Of a stretch of DNA of 45,811 nt, positions 1 to 7,929 are shown one piece after another. The notes below the pieces were generated by a model that was not told the origin of the DNA, did no database searches, and saw only the letters and a program-made list of their open reading frames with translations. Both the position numbers and the translations under genes were made by a program. The stretch is from Aestuariivirgaceae bacterium. GTDB taxonomy: Bacteria; Pseudomonadota; Alphaproteobacteria; Rhizobiales; Aestuariivirgaceae. The DNA lies in the NCBI GenBank assembly GCA_028282065.1, contig JANQIR010000259.1, positions 1 through 45,811 on the forward strand, written 5' to 3'. The stretch's first letter is position 1. Each line of letters opens with the position of its first letter.

Positions 1-175
1 AGGGTACGACGTGGGTTCTGCCAGACAACTGCCCTGCCAAATCCTCCAGGATGTTTGCCCGGGTTCCAGACAAAGCGACGGTCGCTCCTTGTGCGTGAAG
101 CTGTCTGGCAATCGCCGCCCCGATACCACCCGTTGCGCCGGTCACCAGCGCGGTCTTCCCCGACAGATCAAACAT
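1..175 (-). CDS. fabG: 3-oxoacyl-ACP reductase, N-terminal part (cut by window edge)
   Basis: This is the start of a short-chain dehydrogenase that reduces 3-oxoacyl-ACP with NADPH in type II fatty acid synthesis in the cytoplasm. The ATG is at 175-173, and the first residues read MFDLSGKTALVTGATGGIG. They contain the TGxxxGIG cofactor-binding motif of the SDR Rossmann fold. The catalytic Ser-Tyr-Lys part lies outside the window. It starts 17 bases after the fabD stop on the same strand, the usual fabD-fabG order, so the two are probably cotranscribed. Any SDR would share the motif; the gene order is what points to FabG. Confidence 0.85.
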   Translation of the reverse strand, partial: MFDLSGKTALVTGATGGIGAAIARQLHAQGATVALSGTRANILEDLAGQLSGRTHVVP

Positions 176-192
176 ATTCCTGTGCTCCTGGT

Positions 193-1137
193 TCATGAAA
201 GGGTTTGAGCGGCGTTCGCAATATCATCCGGCGTGCCAATGGTCAGCGCGGTGGCCTCAGGGGCATTGCGGCGGACCATGCCGGACAGCACCTTGCCGGC
301 GCCCAACTCGCACATCAGATCTACGCCATTGGCCGCCATGAAGCCGGTGCATTCGCGCCATCTCACCGTTCCGGTGACCTGCTTCACCAGGTGATCGCGA
401 ATTTCCCGGGGATCGGTAAGCGCGGACGCACTGACATTTGCTACAACGGGCACAACAGGTTGCTTCATGTCGACGCTGGCAAGTGCCTCAGCCATCACGT
501 CAGCCGCAGGCGACATCAAAGAGCAATGGAACGGAGCGCTGACCGGCAGCAGGACCGCCCGTCGCGCGCCGCGTTCCTTGGCTATGTTCACGGCCCTCTC
601 AACCGCCGATTTGTGCCCTGACACAACGACCTGTCCGGGCGCATTGTCATTGGCGGCTTCGCAGACTTCGTCTTGCGCGGCGTCGGCGGCGACGGCAGCT
701 GCAGCATCGAAATCGAGCCCGAGCAGCGCGGCCATGGCGCCGGTGCCGACCGGCGTTGCTTCCTGCATGGCCTGCCCGCGGGTCTTCAACAGGCGCGCAG
801 CATCGGCAACACTGAAGGTTCCGGCCGCGGCAAGGGCGGAGTATTCGCCAAGAGAATGGCCCGCGACGAAGGCGGCCGCGCCATCAACCGTGATGCCGTG
901 TTCTGCCTCCAGTACCCTGACGACGGCCATCGACACGGCCATCAAGGCCGGTTGCGCGTTGGCCGTAAGTGTCAGTTCGTCCTGTGGCCCATCGAACATC
1001 AGCCCGGAGAGCTTCTGGCCCAGTGCGTCGTCAACCTCTTCAAATACGGCGCGGGCGGCGGCGAAGTGATCAGACAATTCCTTGCCCATGCCGACCTGCT
1101 GGCTTCCCTGCCCTGGAAATGTGAAAGCAATGCTCAT
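193..1137 (-). CDS. fabD: malonyl-CoA:ACP transacylase
   Basis: FabD transfers malonate from CoA to acyl carrier protein, supplying the extender for fatty acid synthesis. The 314-residue protein has the usual family length. It begins with the FPGQGSQ motif (residues 7-13) and carries the nucleophile elbow GHSLG (93-97, Ser95), Arg120 in KTRGQAM and the catalytic His204 in the APFH motif. An open frame runs 26 codons further upstream, but the ATG at 1137 puts MSIAFTFPGQG at the N terminus as in homologues, so it is preferred. A CTTGAC / TATCTC promoter lies just upstream. fabG follows at once on the same strand. Confidence 0.96.
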   Translation of the reverse strand: MSIAFTFPGQGSQQVGMGKELSDHFAAARAVFEEVDDALGQKLSGLMFDGPQDELTLTANAQPALMAVSMAVVRVLEAEHGITVDGAAAFVAGHSLGEYSALAAAGTFSVADAARLLKTRGQAMQEATPVGTGAMAALLGLDFDAAAAVAADAAQDEVCEAANDNAPGQVVVSGHKSAVERAVNIAKERGARRAVLLPVSAPFHCSLMSPAADVMAEALASVDMKQPVVPVVANVSASALTDPREIRDHLVKQVTGTVRWRECTGFMAANGVDLMCELGAGKVLSGMVRRNAPEATALTIGTPDDIANAAQTLS

Positions 1138-1169
1138 GTGTGCTGAACCTGTAGATAGCGGATTGCGGG

Positions 1170-1198
1170 GAGATACATGGCATAGCCGCGATGTCAAG
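1170..1198 (-). promoter_or_regulatory. sigma-70-type promoter for fabD-fabG
   Basis: On the minus strand, CTTGAC (1198-1193) is followed after exactly 17 bases by TATCTC (1175-1170). This matches the alphaproteobacterial housekeeping consensus. Transcription would begin near 1163, about 26 bases before the fabD ATG. It sits in the roughly 200-bp divergent gap between fabD and the CoA-transferase gene. Sequence match only. Confidence 0.55.
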
Positions 1199-1337
1199 CA
1201 CGACCAGCGAACCAAACCCGCGGCCCAATCGGTGAGATCTATCGTCAGGTGCGTGATGTCGCTATTTGAACCGGCTGGAGCAGCCCACTACATTGGCGTA
1301 TCTTGTCATCCAACAGATACCTGAAACGGAGAAGGTC

Positions 1338-2561
1338 ATGCCAGGACCTCTGGACGGCATCAAAGTCATCGATCTGACCGCCATGGTGTCGGGTCCGCTC
1401 GGCACCATGATTCTCGCCGACCAGGGTGCGGACGTCATCAAAGTCGAGACCCCAAACGGCGGCGATCACACACGACATGTAGCAACGCGGCGCGGCGGGT
1501 TCTCGGCATCGTTCTTGAACAACAACCGCAACAAGCGATCCATTGCCCTTGACCTGAAGACACCCGATGGCCTTTGCGCGTTGAAACGCCTGCTGGCGGG
1601 CGCCGATGTCGTCGTGCAGAACTTTCGTCCAGGGGTTATGGAGCGGATGGGCCTGAGCGAAGAAGCCGTACGGGACGTTGCACCAGATATTATCTATGTC
1701 TCGATCAGCGGCTTTGGCGACACCGGGCCCTATGCCGCCAAACCGGTTTTCGACCCGCTCATTCAGTCGGTTTCGGGCCTGACCACCGTCCAGGCGGGAT
1801 CCGACGAAGAGCGGCCAAGACTCGTTCGCACCATCCTGCCCGACAAGCTGACCGGTTTTACGGCCGCCCAGGCAATCTGCGCGGCATTGCTGGCACGCGA
1901 ACGCACCGGCGTGGCGCAGCATGTCCGTTTGTCCATGCTCGACGCAGTGATCGCGTTTTTGTGGAGTTCCGACATGGGCGGCCACACCTTCGTTGACGAC
2001 GAACTCAAGCGCGAAACCGCGCAGAGCTTTATTGACCTGATTTATGAAACGGCAGACGGCTATATCTCCGTGGCAGTCATGCGGCACAAGGAATGGCTTG
2101 GCCTTGCACGGGCCTGCGAGCGGCCCGAATGGATGGAGGACCCTCGTTTTCAGGACTCCGAGGGCCTGGACAAATACCGCGACGAGCGGCTGCATATGAC
2201 CCAGGAGGCGCTCAAGACACGAACCACCGCAGAGTGGCTCGAACGGCTCGAAGCAGAAGATGTGCCCTGTGTGCCGGTTCTGTCGCGCCGTGAAATGATA
2301 CGCCATCCACAGGTCGCATCGACCGGCATTGTGCAGGAATACGATCATCCCACCGCGGGGCGACTGCGTCAGGCGCGCACCCCGGCACAGTTTTCCGGGA
2401 CCGATCCCGAATACCGGCATCCGGCACCGGTGCATGGCGAACATACGCTGGACATTCTCGCGGAGGCAGGATTCAGCCGCGACGAGATCGAGGATTTGCT
2501 GAGAGGCGGTGCGGCTATCGCCAGCCGGCCGGACACTACAGGATCAGAGGCAGCCGAGTGA
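1338..2561 (+). CDS. class III CoA-transferase (CaiB/BaiF, formyl-CoA transferase family)
   Basis: Family III CoA-transferases move CoA between carboxylic acids through an aspartyl-CoA thioester intermediate. The 407-residue product has the family length, the N-terminal GIKVIDL start, the GADVIKVE segment, the NFRPG motif (residues 95-99) and the catalytic aspartate in the FDPLIQ segment (about Asp139). The ATG at 1338 follows GGAGAAGG and is preferred over an upstream in-frame ATG at 1266. Its stop overlaps the start of the GST gene (GTGA), so the two are translationally coupled. The substrate cannot be read from sequence; fatty acid, oxalate, carnitine and mesaconate are all family possibilities. 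Confidence 0.9.
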   Translation: MPGPLDGIKVIDLTAMVSGPLGTMILADQGADVIKVETPNGGDHTRHVATRRGGFSASFLNNNRNKRSIALDLKTPDGLCALKRLLAGADVVVQNFRPGVMERMGLSEEAVRDVAPDIIYVSISGFGDTGPYAAKPVFDPLIQSVSGLTTVQAGSDEERPRLVRTILPDKLTGFTAAQAICAALLARERTGVAQHVRLSMLDAVIAFLWSSDMGGHTFVDDELKRETAQSFIDLIYETADGYISVAVMRHKEWLGLARACERPEWMEDPRFQDSEGLDKYRDERLHMTQEALKTRTTAEWLERLEAEDVPCVPVLSRREMIRHPQVASTGIVQEYDHPTAGRLRQARTPAQFSGTDPEYRHPAPVHGEHTLDILAEAGFSRDEIEDLLRGGAAIASRPDTTGSEAAE

Positions 2562-3262
2562 TCGATTTCTACTACTGGCCGACTCCCAATGGCTGGAAGG
2601 TCGGCATCCTGCTTGAAGAGCTGGGAACGCCCTACAACCTGATACCGGTAAACATCGGCAAGGGAGACCAGTTCACGCCGGAGTTTCTGCAGATATCTCC
2701 CAATCACCGCATGCCGGCAATTGTCGACCACGACGTTGAGGGCGAGCCGGTCAGCGTGTTCGAGTCTGGGGCCATCATGTTCTATCTGGCCGACAAGTTC
2801 GGCCGGTTCGTGCCAACCGACCCATTGGGCCGGAAACAGACCATGGAGTGGCTGTTCTGGCAAGTCGGCAACCTTGGGCCGATGGCCGGCCAGCTCAGCC
2901 ATTTCGTGAACTATGCGCCGGAAGAAGACACCGGCTACGGGCTGAAACGCTATGCGCGCGAGTATGACCGCTGTCTTGGCGTCCTGGATCGTTGGCTGGA
3001 TGGCAGGGACTACATTCTCGATGACTATTCCATAGCCGACATGATCTGCTGGCCGTGGATCCTGATCGCCAGACCGCTGGGTACCTCACTGGAACCATTT
3101 CCCCACCTGGCGCGCTGGCGGCAACGGGTCAAGGAACGTCCCGCTGTGCAACGCGCCGTCGATCTTGGAAAGGAATTGCGGAGGTCGAAGGGGCCCGATG
3201 ATGCGGAACGTAAAATTCTGTTTGAGCAAACATCGCGGACGATTACCGAGCAGCAGGCGTAG
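2558..3262 (+). CDS. glutathione S-transferase, Nu class / YfcG-like disulfide-bond oxidoreductase
   Basis: The 234-residue protein has an N-terminal thioredoxin-like GSH domain and a C-terminal helical domain. The features TPNGWK near residue 10, ISPNHRMPAIVDHD, FESGAIMFYLA and EWLFWQVGNLGPM closely follow E. coli YfcG and related Nu-class enzymes. These use threonine/asparagine contacts to glutathione rather than a catalytic Tyr or Ser, and have high disulfide reductase activity. It starts with a GTG inside the stop of the CoA-transferase gene (four-base overlap), so the pair is probably cotranscribed. A shared detoxification or catabolic role is an inference from that coupling. Confidence 0.9.
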   Translation: MIDFYYWPTPNGWKVGILLEELGTPYNLIPVNIGKGDQFTPEFLQISPNHRMPAIVDHDVEGEPVSVFESGAIMFYLADKFGRFVPTDPLGRKQTMEWLFWQVGNLGPMAGQLSHFVNYAPEEDTGYGLKRYAREYDRCLGVLDRWLDGRDYILDDYSIADMICWPWILIARPLGTSLEPFPHLARWRQRVKERPAVQRAVDLGKELRRSKGPDDAERKILFEQTSRTITEQQA

Positions 3263-3350
3263 CGCGGCAATCGCAAGTTCAATCGACACATTACTGTCAC
3301 CTGAGATAAGCACACTGCATTCCACAAGCACCTATAGGAGCGCAAGAGCC

Positions 3351-3905
3351 ATGGCAGATACCGGAGATTTGTTGCAACAACTTCGTCAGATGGTCGCCGC
3401 CAAGGGCGCCGGACTGTATGGCGGCGAACCGATCACGCAGGAACAGCATGCCCTGCAATGCGCCCAGCTTGCCGAAGACGAAGGGGCACCTCAGCATCTC
3501 GTGGTCGCGGCGTTGCTGCATGACATCGGCCACCTGCTGGAGAGAGATTTCGAAGCCGCGATGGATCGTGGGGAAGATCGTTTCCACGAAAACCTTGGCG
3601 ATACATTCCTGAAGCAATGGTTCGGCCCGGAGGTCACAGAGCCCGTCCGGCTGCATGTGGCGGCCAAGCGCTATCTGTGCGCGACCGACCCGGACTATTT
3701 CGCCAAGCTGTCGCCTGCCTCCGTGCACACGTTGAAGATCCAGGGCGGCCCGATGTCTCAGGACGAAGTGCGCGACTTCGAGAGCAATCCCTCCTATGCG
3801 GACGCGGTCCGGTTGCGGATATGGGATGATAAGGGCAAGGATCCGGAGATGAAGACAGCGGATCTGGAGCACTTCCTCACCCACGTGAAGGCGTGCGCGG
3901 CCTAA
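3351..3905 (+). CDS. PhnZ-like HD-domain mixed-valent di-iron oxygenase family protein
   Basis: The 184-residue HD-domain protein resembles the 'phosphonate degradation-associated HDIG' family, whose member PhnZ cleaves the C-P bond of 1-hydroxy-2-aminoethylphosphonate with O2. Candidate metal ligands are His33, His57-Asp58 (LLHDIGH), His79, His102 and Asp159 or Asp160. Lys106 fits the phosphonate-contacting lysine. The N-terminal segment Tyr23-x2-Glu26 matches the Tyr/Glu lid seen in PhnZ. The ATG at 3351 is chosen; an open frame extends upstream to 3165 but overlaps the GST gene. No phnY, phosphonate transporter or phosphonatase gene is nearby, so the true substrate is open. Confidence 0.8.
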   Translation: MADTGDLLQQLRQMVAAKGAGLYGGEPITQEQHALQCAQLAEDEGAPQHLVVAALLHDIGHLLERDFEAAMDRGEDRFHENLGDTFLKQWFGPEVTEPVRLHVAAKRYLCATDPDYFAKLSPASVHTLKIQGGPMSQDEVRDFESNPSYADAVRLRIWDDKGKDPEMKTADLEHFLTHVKACAA

Positions 3906-3914
3906 CCGATCCAG

Positions 3915-3942
3915 CTTGACGCGGCACCGTGACGGCGATAGT
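3915..3942 (+). promoter_or_regulatory. possible promoter before the threonine dehydratase-like gene
   Basis: CTTGAC at 3915-3920 is followed after 16 bases by GATAGT at 3937-3942. The start codon of the next gene is 50 bases further on. The -35 is a perfect alphaproteobacterial match and the -10 is moderate. If real, the PLP enzyme can be expressed apart from the upstream three-gene group. Confidence 0.4.
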
Positions 3943-3991
3943 GCAAGATCGAGTTTTTCAAGTGCCCACTTTCCACAGCCGTTGAGCGCCC

Positions 3992-4957
3992 GTGTTCACA
4001 ACAGCGCAGTTCGAAAAAGCACAATCTATCGTCTACGAGACGCTGCAGCCGACGCTGCAGCATGCCTGGCCGCTTCTGGCGAAGGAGGTCGGCTGTGAGG
4101 TATGGGTCAAGCATGAGAACCATACGCCAACGGGCGCATTCAAGGTGCGCGGCGGGCTGGTGCACATGCGCCTCAGAAAGGAGCGCGGCGAAACCAACGG
4201 CGTAATAACCGCTTCAACGGGCAACCATGGGCAGTCCATTCCCTTTGCCGGCACACGGGAGGGAATCGCGGTTGTTGTCGTCGTTCCGGTGGGAAATTCG
4301 AAAGAGAAGAATGCGGCGATGCGGGCGCTGGGCGCCGAACTCATCGAAACCGGTCACGACTTCAATGCCTCCAGGGACGCGGCCGAACAAATGGTCGCCG
4401 AGCGCGGGCTGTCGATGGTTCCGTCGTTTCACGAAGACCTGGCGCTTGGGGTTTCGACCTATGCGCACGAGTTGTTCACGGCAGCCGGCGAGCTTGATGC
4501 GGTTTTCGTACCGATCGGCCTGGGATCGGGCATCTGTGGTGTTTTGGCGATCCGCGACATGCTGGGCCTCAAGACAAAGGTGATTGGCGTGTGCGCGGAA
4601 CGGGCAAATTGCTACTCGCTGTCACTTGCGGCGGGCAAGCCGACCGCAACCAATTCCGCACGCAGCTTCGCCGAAGGCATGGCTGTACGCGTGCCAAGCG
4701 AACAGGCGTTCGAGTACATCCAAAAGGGTGTCGAAGAGATCATCGAAGTGAGCGAGGACGAAATCGCCGATGCGATGCGCCTGTACTACCGCACGACGCA
4801 TAATCTGGCAGAAGGCGCCGGCGCGGCAGCGCTTGCAGCACTTGCCGGAGACAGGGCACGGTGGGCGGGCAAACGGACTGGCGTAATCCTGTCTGGTGGC
4901 AACATAGATGCCGATCGTTTTGCAACGGTCTTGAGCGGCGGCACTCCGACGGCTTAG
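3992..4957 (+). CDS. threonine dehydratase-like PLP enzyme (fold type II)
   Basis: The 321-residue protein belongs to the serine/threonine dehydratase family, which deaminates hydroxyamino acids to 2-oxo acids. The PLP lysine is Lys51 in TGAFKVRGG. The substrate loop STGNHG (75-80) and a glycine-rich phosphate loop (GLGSGICG, near 171) are present. There is no C-terminal ACT domain, so it is the short catabolic type without allosteric control rather than biosynthetic IlvA. The start is a GTG at 3992; no ATG is available in frame near it. Substrate could be L-threonine, L-serine or a 3-hydroxyaspartate. Confidence 0.88.
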   Translation: MFTTAQFEKAQSIVYETLQPTLQHAWPLLAKEVGCEVWVKHENHTPTGAFKVRGGLVHMRLRKERGETNGVITASTGNHGQSIPFAGTREGIAVVVVVPVGNSKEKNAAMRALGAELIETGHDFNASRDAAEQMVAERGLSMVPSFHEDLALGVSTYAHELFTAAGELDAVFVPIGLGSGICGVLAIRDMLGLKTKVIGVCAERANCYSLSLAAGKPTATNSARSFAEGMAVRVPSEQAFEYIQKGVEEIIEVSEDEIADAMRLYYRTTHNLAEGAGAAALAALAGDRARWAGKRTGVILSGGNIDADRFATVLSGGTPTA

Positions 4958-4983
4958 CCCGGCGTAACCCCTGGCCTTTCATG

Positions 4984-5012
4984 CTTGCGTAAACATACAA
5001 ATTCGCTATAAC
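4984..5012 (+). promoter_or_regulatory. promoter of the rpsF-rpsR-rplI operon
   Basis: CTTGCG (4984-4989) and TATAAC (5007-5012) are separated by 17 bases, in the gap upstream of rpsF. The predicted start near 5019 would give a leader of about 200 bases, unusually long for this window. The leader contains the inverted repeat described separately. Confidence 0.55.
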
Positions 5013-5048
5013 GCCACGCTTTGGCGGCTTCCGGCTGGAGGCTGAATG

Positions 5049-5131
5049 GGAGGTCATGGTTCCTCGCGGGTCGTGGCAGGGTCGTTGGCCCGTCTCCCGG
5101 TGTCTCCGCTCGTTCCAGAAACCACACCTCC
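5049..5131 (+). promoter_or_regulatory. structured mRNA leader upstream of rpsF
   Basis: A long-range inverted repeat pairs GGAGGT (5049-5054) with ACCTCC (5126-5131) and GGTT (5058-5061) with AACC (5120-5123), enclosing a GC-rich interior. The 3' side contains an ACACCTCCG stretch. In many bacteria the rpsF leader binds the S6:S18 complex through an ACACCG-like element in a bulged stem, which gives autogenous control. This resembles that layout but is not a clear match to the published motif, so the regulatory role is inferred. Confidence 0.45.
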
Positions 5132-5225
5132 GGGCCTTTCTCATTTACGGGTTCGGAAAGAGGCTTGGCGCCGGGACCGTCTTGAGAATTGAGAGTTCGA
5201 AACGATAGAGAAAGGCCAACAGCCC

Positions 5226-5714
5226 ATGGCGCTGTACGAGCACATATTCATGGTGCGGCAGGACGCTTCCACAACACAGGTCGAAGCCCTTACGCAGCAA
5301 TTCAAGACCGTTCTGGAAGAGAACGGTGCTTCCATCAGCAAGACGGAATATTGGGGCGTAAAGACCCTGCAGTTCCGCATCAAGAAGAACCGCAAGGCGC
5401 ATTTCACGCTGATGAACATCGATGGCGCAGCGGTCGCAGTCGATGAAATGGAACGGCAGATGTCGATCAACGACGATGTCATTCGTTTTCTCAAGATTCG
5501 TGTCGATGAACACGAAGAAGGCCCGTCGGTGATGATGCGTGCAGGTCGTGGCCGCGACGAACGCGGACCGCGTGGCGGCGGCGGGTTCCGGGATCGCGAT
5601 GACAGGCCGCGCCGCGATGGCGATCGGCCACGCCGTGATCAGGACGCCGCCCCGTCCGGTGACTCCAATGCGCCGGCGGCAGATGCACAAAAGCAAAGCA
5701 AGGGAGACGAGTGA
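5226..5714 (+). CDS. rpsF: 30S ribosomal protein S6
   Basis: S6 binds the central domain of 16S rRNA as a partner of S18. The 162-residue product starts [13 protein letters not shown] and has the beta-alpha-beta S6 fold across the first 95 or so residues. An Arg/Asp/Gly-rich low-complexity tail follows, an extension common in Rhizobiales and absent from the core S6 fold. The ATG at 5226 begins the recognisable N terminus. Its stop overlaps the rpsR start by one base (TGATG), and it is the first gene of the operon, under the promoter and leader noted upstream. Confidence 0.97.
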   Translation: MALYEHIFMVRQDASTTQVEALTQQFKTVLEENGASISKTEYWGVKTLQFRIKKNRKAHFTLMNIDGAAVAVDEMERQMSINDDVIRFLKIRVDEHEEGPSVMMRAGRGRDERGPRGGGGFRDRDDRPRRDGDRPRRDQDAAPSGDSNAPAADAQKQSKGDE

Positions 5715-5956
5715 TGGCTATGGGACCAGGCGCACGCAGGCCGTTTTTCCGCCGCCGCAAGAGCTGTCCGTTCTCCGGCGACAACGCCCCGAAAATCGAT
5801 TACAAGGACGTCCGGCTGCTGCAGCGGTTCGTTTCCGAGCGCGGCAAGATCGTGCCGAGCCGGATCACCGCAGTCTCTGCAAAAAAGCAGCGTGAATTGG
5901 CGAGGGCCATCAAGCGGGCCCGTTTCCTGGGCCTTCTGCCCTATGTCGTAAAATAG
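5714..5956 (+). CDS. rpsR: 30S ribosomal protein S18
   Basis: The 80-residue basic protein has the S18 features [10 protein letters not shown] near the N terminus, [19 protein letters not shown] in the middle, and the closing [12 protein letters not shown]18 forms a dimer with S6 on the 30S platform. The ATG at 5714 uses the last base of the rpsF stop, so the two are translationally coupled, fitting their 1:1 complex. An in-frame GTG three bases earlier is possible but less likely. Confidence 0.97.
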   Translation: MAMGPGARRPFFRRRKSCPFSGDNAPKIDYKDVRLLQRFVSERGKIVPSRITAVSAKKQRELARAIKRARFLGLLPYVVK

Positions 5957-6078
5957 GCGTCTTTCGCACATGACCCGGTCCATCTGACACAAGCCAGGTG
6001 ATCGGAGCGCAAACGCCAAGGTTGGGGCAAACGGCAGTCTGCCTCTAACCCACTCAAGACAGAGTGAGGGACAGCCAC

Positions 6079-7059
6079 GTGCTGAACAACTGGATCATGA
6101 TTGCCATTGCGGCCGGTTTGGCGGCGGCGACGATGCATTCGACGCTGCTGGTGCCGTCTGCCATCTCGATCCTGATGTTCTACGTCTCACCGCTTCCGTT
6201 GTTGCTGGCCGGACTTGGCTGGGGACCACTTGCGGCAATCGTGGCCGGCGCTGCTGGTACATTGGCTGTCGCCGTCGCGATGGGCTTCAAACCCGCCCTG
6301 TTCTTTGCCGTGACAACGGCCGTGGCGCCGGCGATCCTGTGCCGGCTTGCCCTTCTCAATCGATCAGACGGCCAGTCAGGCGAAAATGAAGGCGAAGCAT
6401 CCGATCAGGGTGTTCAGTGGTATCCGGAGGGACGCCTGCTGCTGTGGGCAGCCTTCATGGCAGGCCTGCTGATGACCGCCGTCATACTGATCACGGGACC
6501 GGACGCCGAGAGCTTTCGGGGCCATGTGCGCGAGATGGTCGACCAGATCTTCGCTGCCGGCCTGAAGGATCAGCCGCAACAGCTTGAAGAACTCAAGCCG
6601 GTGCTGGATATGTTTGTGGTGGCCGCGCCCCTGATTTCCGCATCCTTCTGGCTGCTGGCGATGCTTGTAAACGTTTGGGCGGCGTCCAGAATTCTGTCCA
6701 AGACGGGCCGGTCTTTGCGGCCCTGGGCACGATTTTCAGATCTCGCGTTCCCACAGCGCGCCGGCATGGCGTTGGCGGCGGCGTGTTTTGCAACGTTTCT
6801 GCCGGGCACACTGGGCCTGATCGGTCAGGTCTTCACCTCTGTATTTATGACGGCCTTTTCCATTTTGGGCCTGGCGGTCCTTCATCACCTGACCATCGGG
6901 CATGCTGCACGGGGCTTCCTTTTGTTTTCGCTATATCTGGCCCTGTTCATATTGAACTGGGTCCTGATCGTGCCGCTCGTCGCGATTGCGCTGGCCGACA
7001 TGATTTTTCAGATCAGACAGCGGGGCAACGCGTCCGGCCCGCCTGCCAATCCAACCTGA
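6079..7059 (+). CDS. DUF2232 multi-pass membrane protein
   Basis: The product (about 326 residues) is highly hydrophobic, with around eight or nine membrane segments and one hydrophilic loop near residues 100-115 plus a helical extramembrane part near 145-185. DUF2232 proteins are regularly found between rpsR and rplI in Rhizobiales, which supports the assignment; the function is unknown, although a distant link to YybS-like membrane proteins has been noted. The GTG at 6079 with GAGGG about eight bases upstream is preferred over the GTG at 6064. It is cotranscribed with the ribosomal genes by position. Confidence 0.82.
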   Translation: MLNNWIMIAIAAGLAAATMHSTLLVPSAISILMFYVSPLPLLLAGLGWGPLAAIVAGAAGTLAVAVAMGFKPALFFAVTTAVAPAILCRLALLNRSDGQSGENEGEASDQGVQWYPEGRLLLWAAFMAGLLMTAVILITGPDAESFRGHVREMVDQIFAAGLKDQPQQLEELKPVLDMFVVAAPLISASFWLLAMLVNVWAASRILSKTGRSLRPWARFSDLAFPQRAGMALAAACFATFLPGTLGLIGQVFTSVFMTAFSILGLAVLHHLTIGHAARGFLLFSLYLALFILNWVLIVPLVAIALADMIFQIRQRGNASGPPANPT

Positions 7060-7118
7060 ACAAAGCTCTTCGACCCATTCACACTTCAATAGATTTAGCA
7101 TGCAAGGAGACGAAACTG

Positions 7119-7748
7119 ATGGAAGTGATTTTGCTGGAGCGCGTCGAGAAACTCGGCGCCATGGGAGACACCGTCAGGGTCAAGGACGGCTACGCCCGGA
7201 ATTTCCTGTTGCCCAAGGGCAAGGCACTGCGCGCCACCAAGGCCAACAAGGAAAAGTTTGAAGCAGAGCGGGCCGCACTGGAAGCCCGCAACGCAGAACG
7301 GCGCGACAGCGCCCAGGGCGATGCCGGATCGCTCGAAGGTGCGAGCTACGTCATCCTGCGTCAGGCCGGCGAAGCTGGACAGTTATACGGTTCGGTTGCC
7401 CCGCGTGACATTGCGGCAGCGGCAAGCGAGGCTGGAACTGCGGTAAACCGTACCCAGGTGCTGCTGGATGCGCCTATCAAGACCATCGGCCTGTTCACGG
7501 TGCGTATCGCATTGCATCCGGAAGTCGTGGTGCCTGTGACCGTCAACGTAGCCAGGTCCGAAGACGAAGCCGAAGCCCAGGCACGCGGCGAAATTCTCAC
7601 CGGACCCGCATCCGAGCGTGAGGAAGCAAGAGCTGCCGCCGAAGAGCTGTTTGCCGAAGAAAGCGAAGAAGAAGACGGCACTGAAGGCGATGAGGAAAGC
7701 GGCGAAGCCGCTCCTAAAGAACAGGCTGATGAGGCCGCCAAGGACTAA
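7119..7748 (+). CDS. rplI: 50S ribosomal protein L9
   Basis: L9 binds domain V of 23S rRNA near the L1 stalk. The 209-residue product starts [17 protein letters not shown] and shows the N-terminal L9 motif [13 protein letters not shown], a connecting helix, and the C-terminal L9 domain to about residue 150. A strongly acidic Glu/Asp/Ala-rich tail of about 50 residues follows, longer than in E. coli L9 (149 aa) but known in alphaproteobacteria. The ATG at 7119 follows AAGGAGA. An intrinsic terminator follows 40 bases after the stop. Confidence 0.97.
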   Translation: MEVILLERVEKLGAMGDTVRVKDGYARNFLLPKGKALRATKANKEKFEAERAALEARNAERRDSAQGDAGSLEGASYVILRQAGEAGQLYGSVAPRDIAAAASEAGTAVNRTQVLLDAPIKTIGLFTVRIALHPEVVVPVTVNVARSEDEAEAQARGEILTGPASEREEARAAAEELFAEESEEEDGTEGDEESGEAAPKEQADEAAKD

Positions 7749-7787
7749 GCGGTCACCTGCCTATTCACCGTCCGCATGTTGATAGTC

Positions 7788-7820
7788 AGGGGTTACCATC
7801 GCGTAGCCCCTTTCCTATTT
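7788..7820 (+). terminator. intrinsic terminator after rplI
   Basis: The arms AGGGGTTAC (7788-7796) and GTAGCCCCT (7803-7811) pair over nine positions, with one G-T pair, around a six-base loop. The sequence TTTCCTATTT follows. Its place right behind rplI fits the end of the ribosomal protein operon. Confidence 0.65.
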
Positions 7821-7929
7821 GCCCAAACAAGACAAATTGGCTTATACTTTAGTCGCAATTGGTTTGCGAAAAGCGCGGTTCCGCCAAGGAGCATCACGTG
7901 GGAGAGCGGTTCCGCGGGGAGTGCGAGAT

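Noticed and set aside
1293..1321. TTGGCG / GATACC promoter before the CoA-transferase
   Set aside because: Transcription would begin inside the ribosome-binding site, leaving it unusable.
1245..2444. Long open frame on the minus strand (399 codons)
   Set aside because: It lies opposite the CoA-transferase gene and its translation is Cys/His/Arg-rich with no recognisable family; it is an antisense shadow of GC-rich codons.
3165..3350. Upstream extension of the PhnZ-like gene
   Set aside because: The extra residues overlap the GST gene and are unlike the family; the ATG at 3351 gives the normal start.
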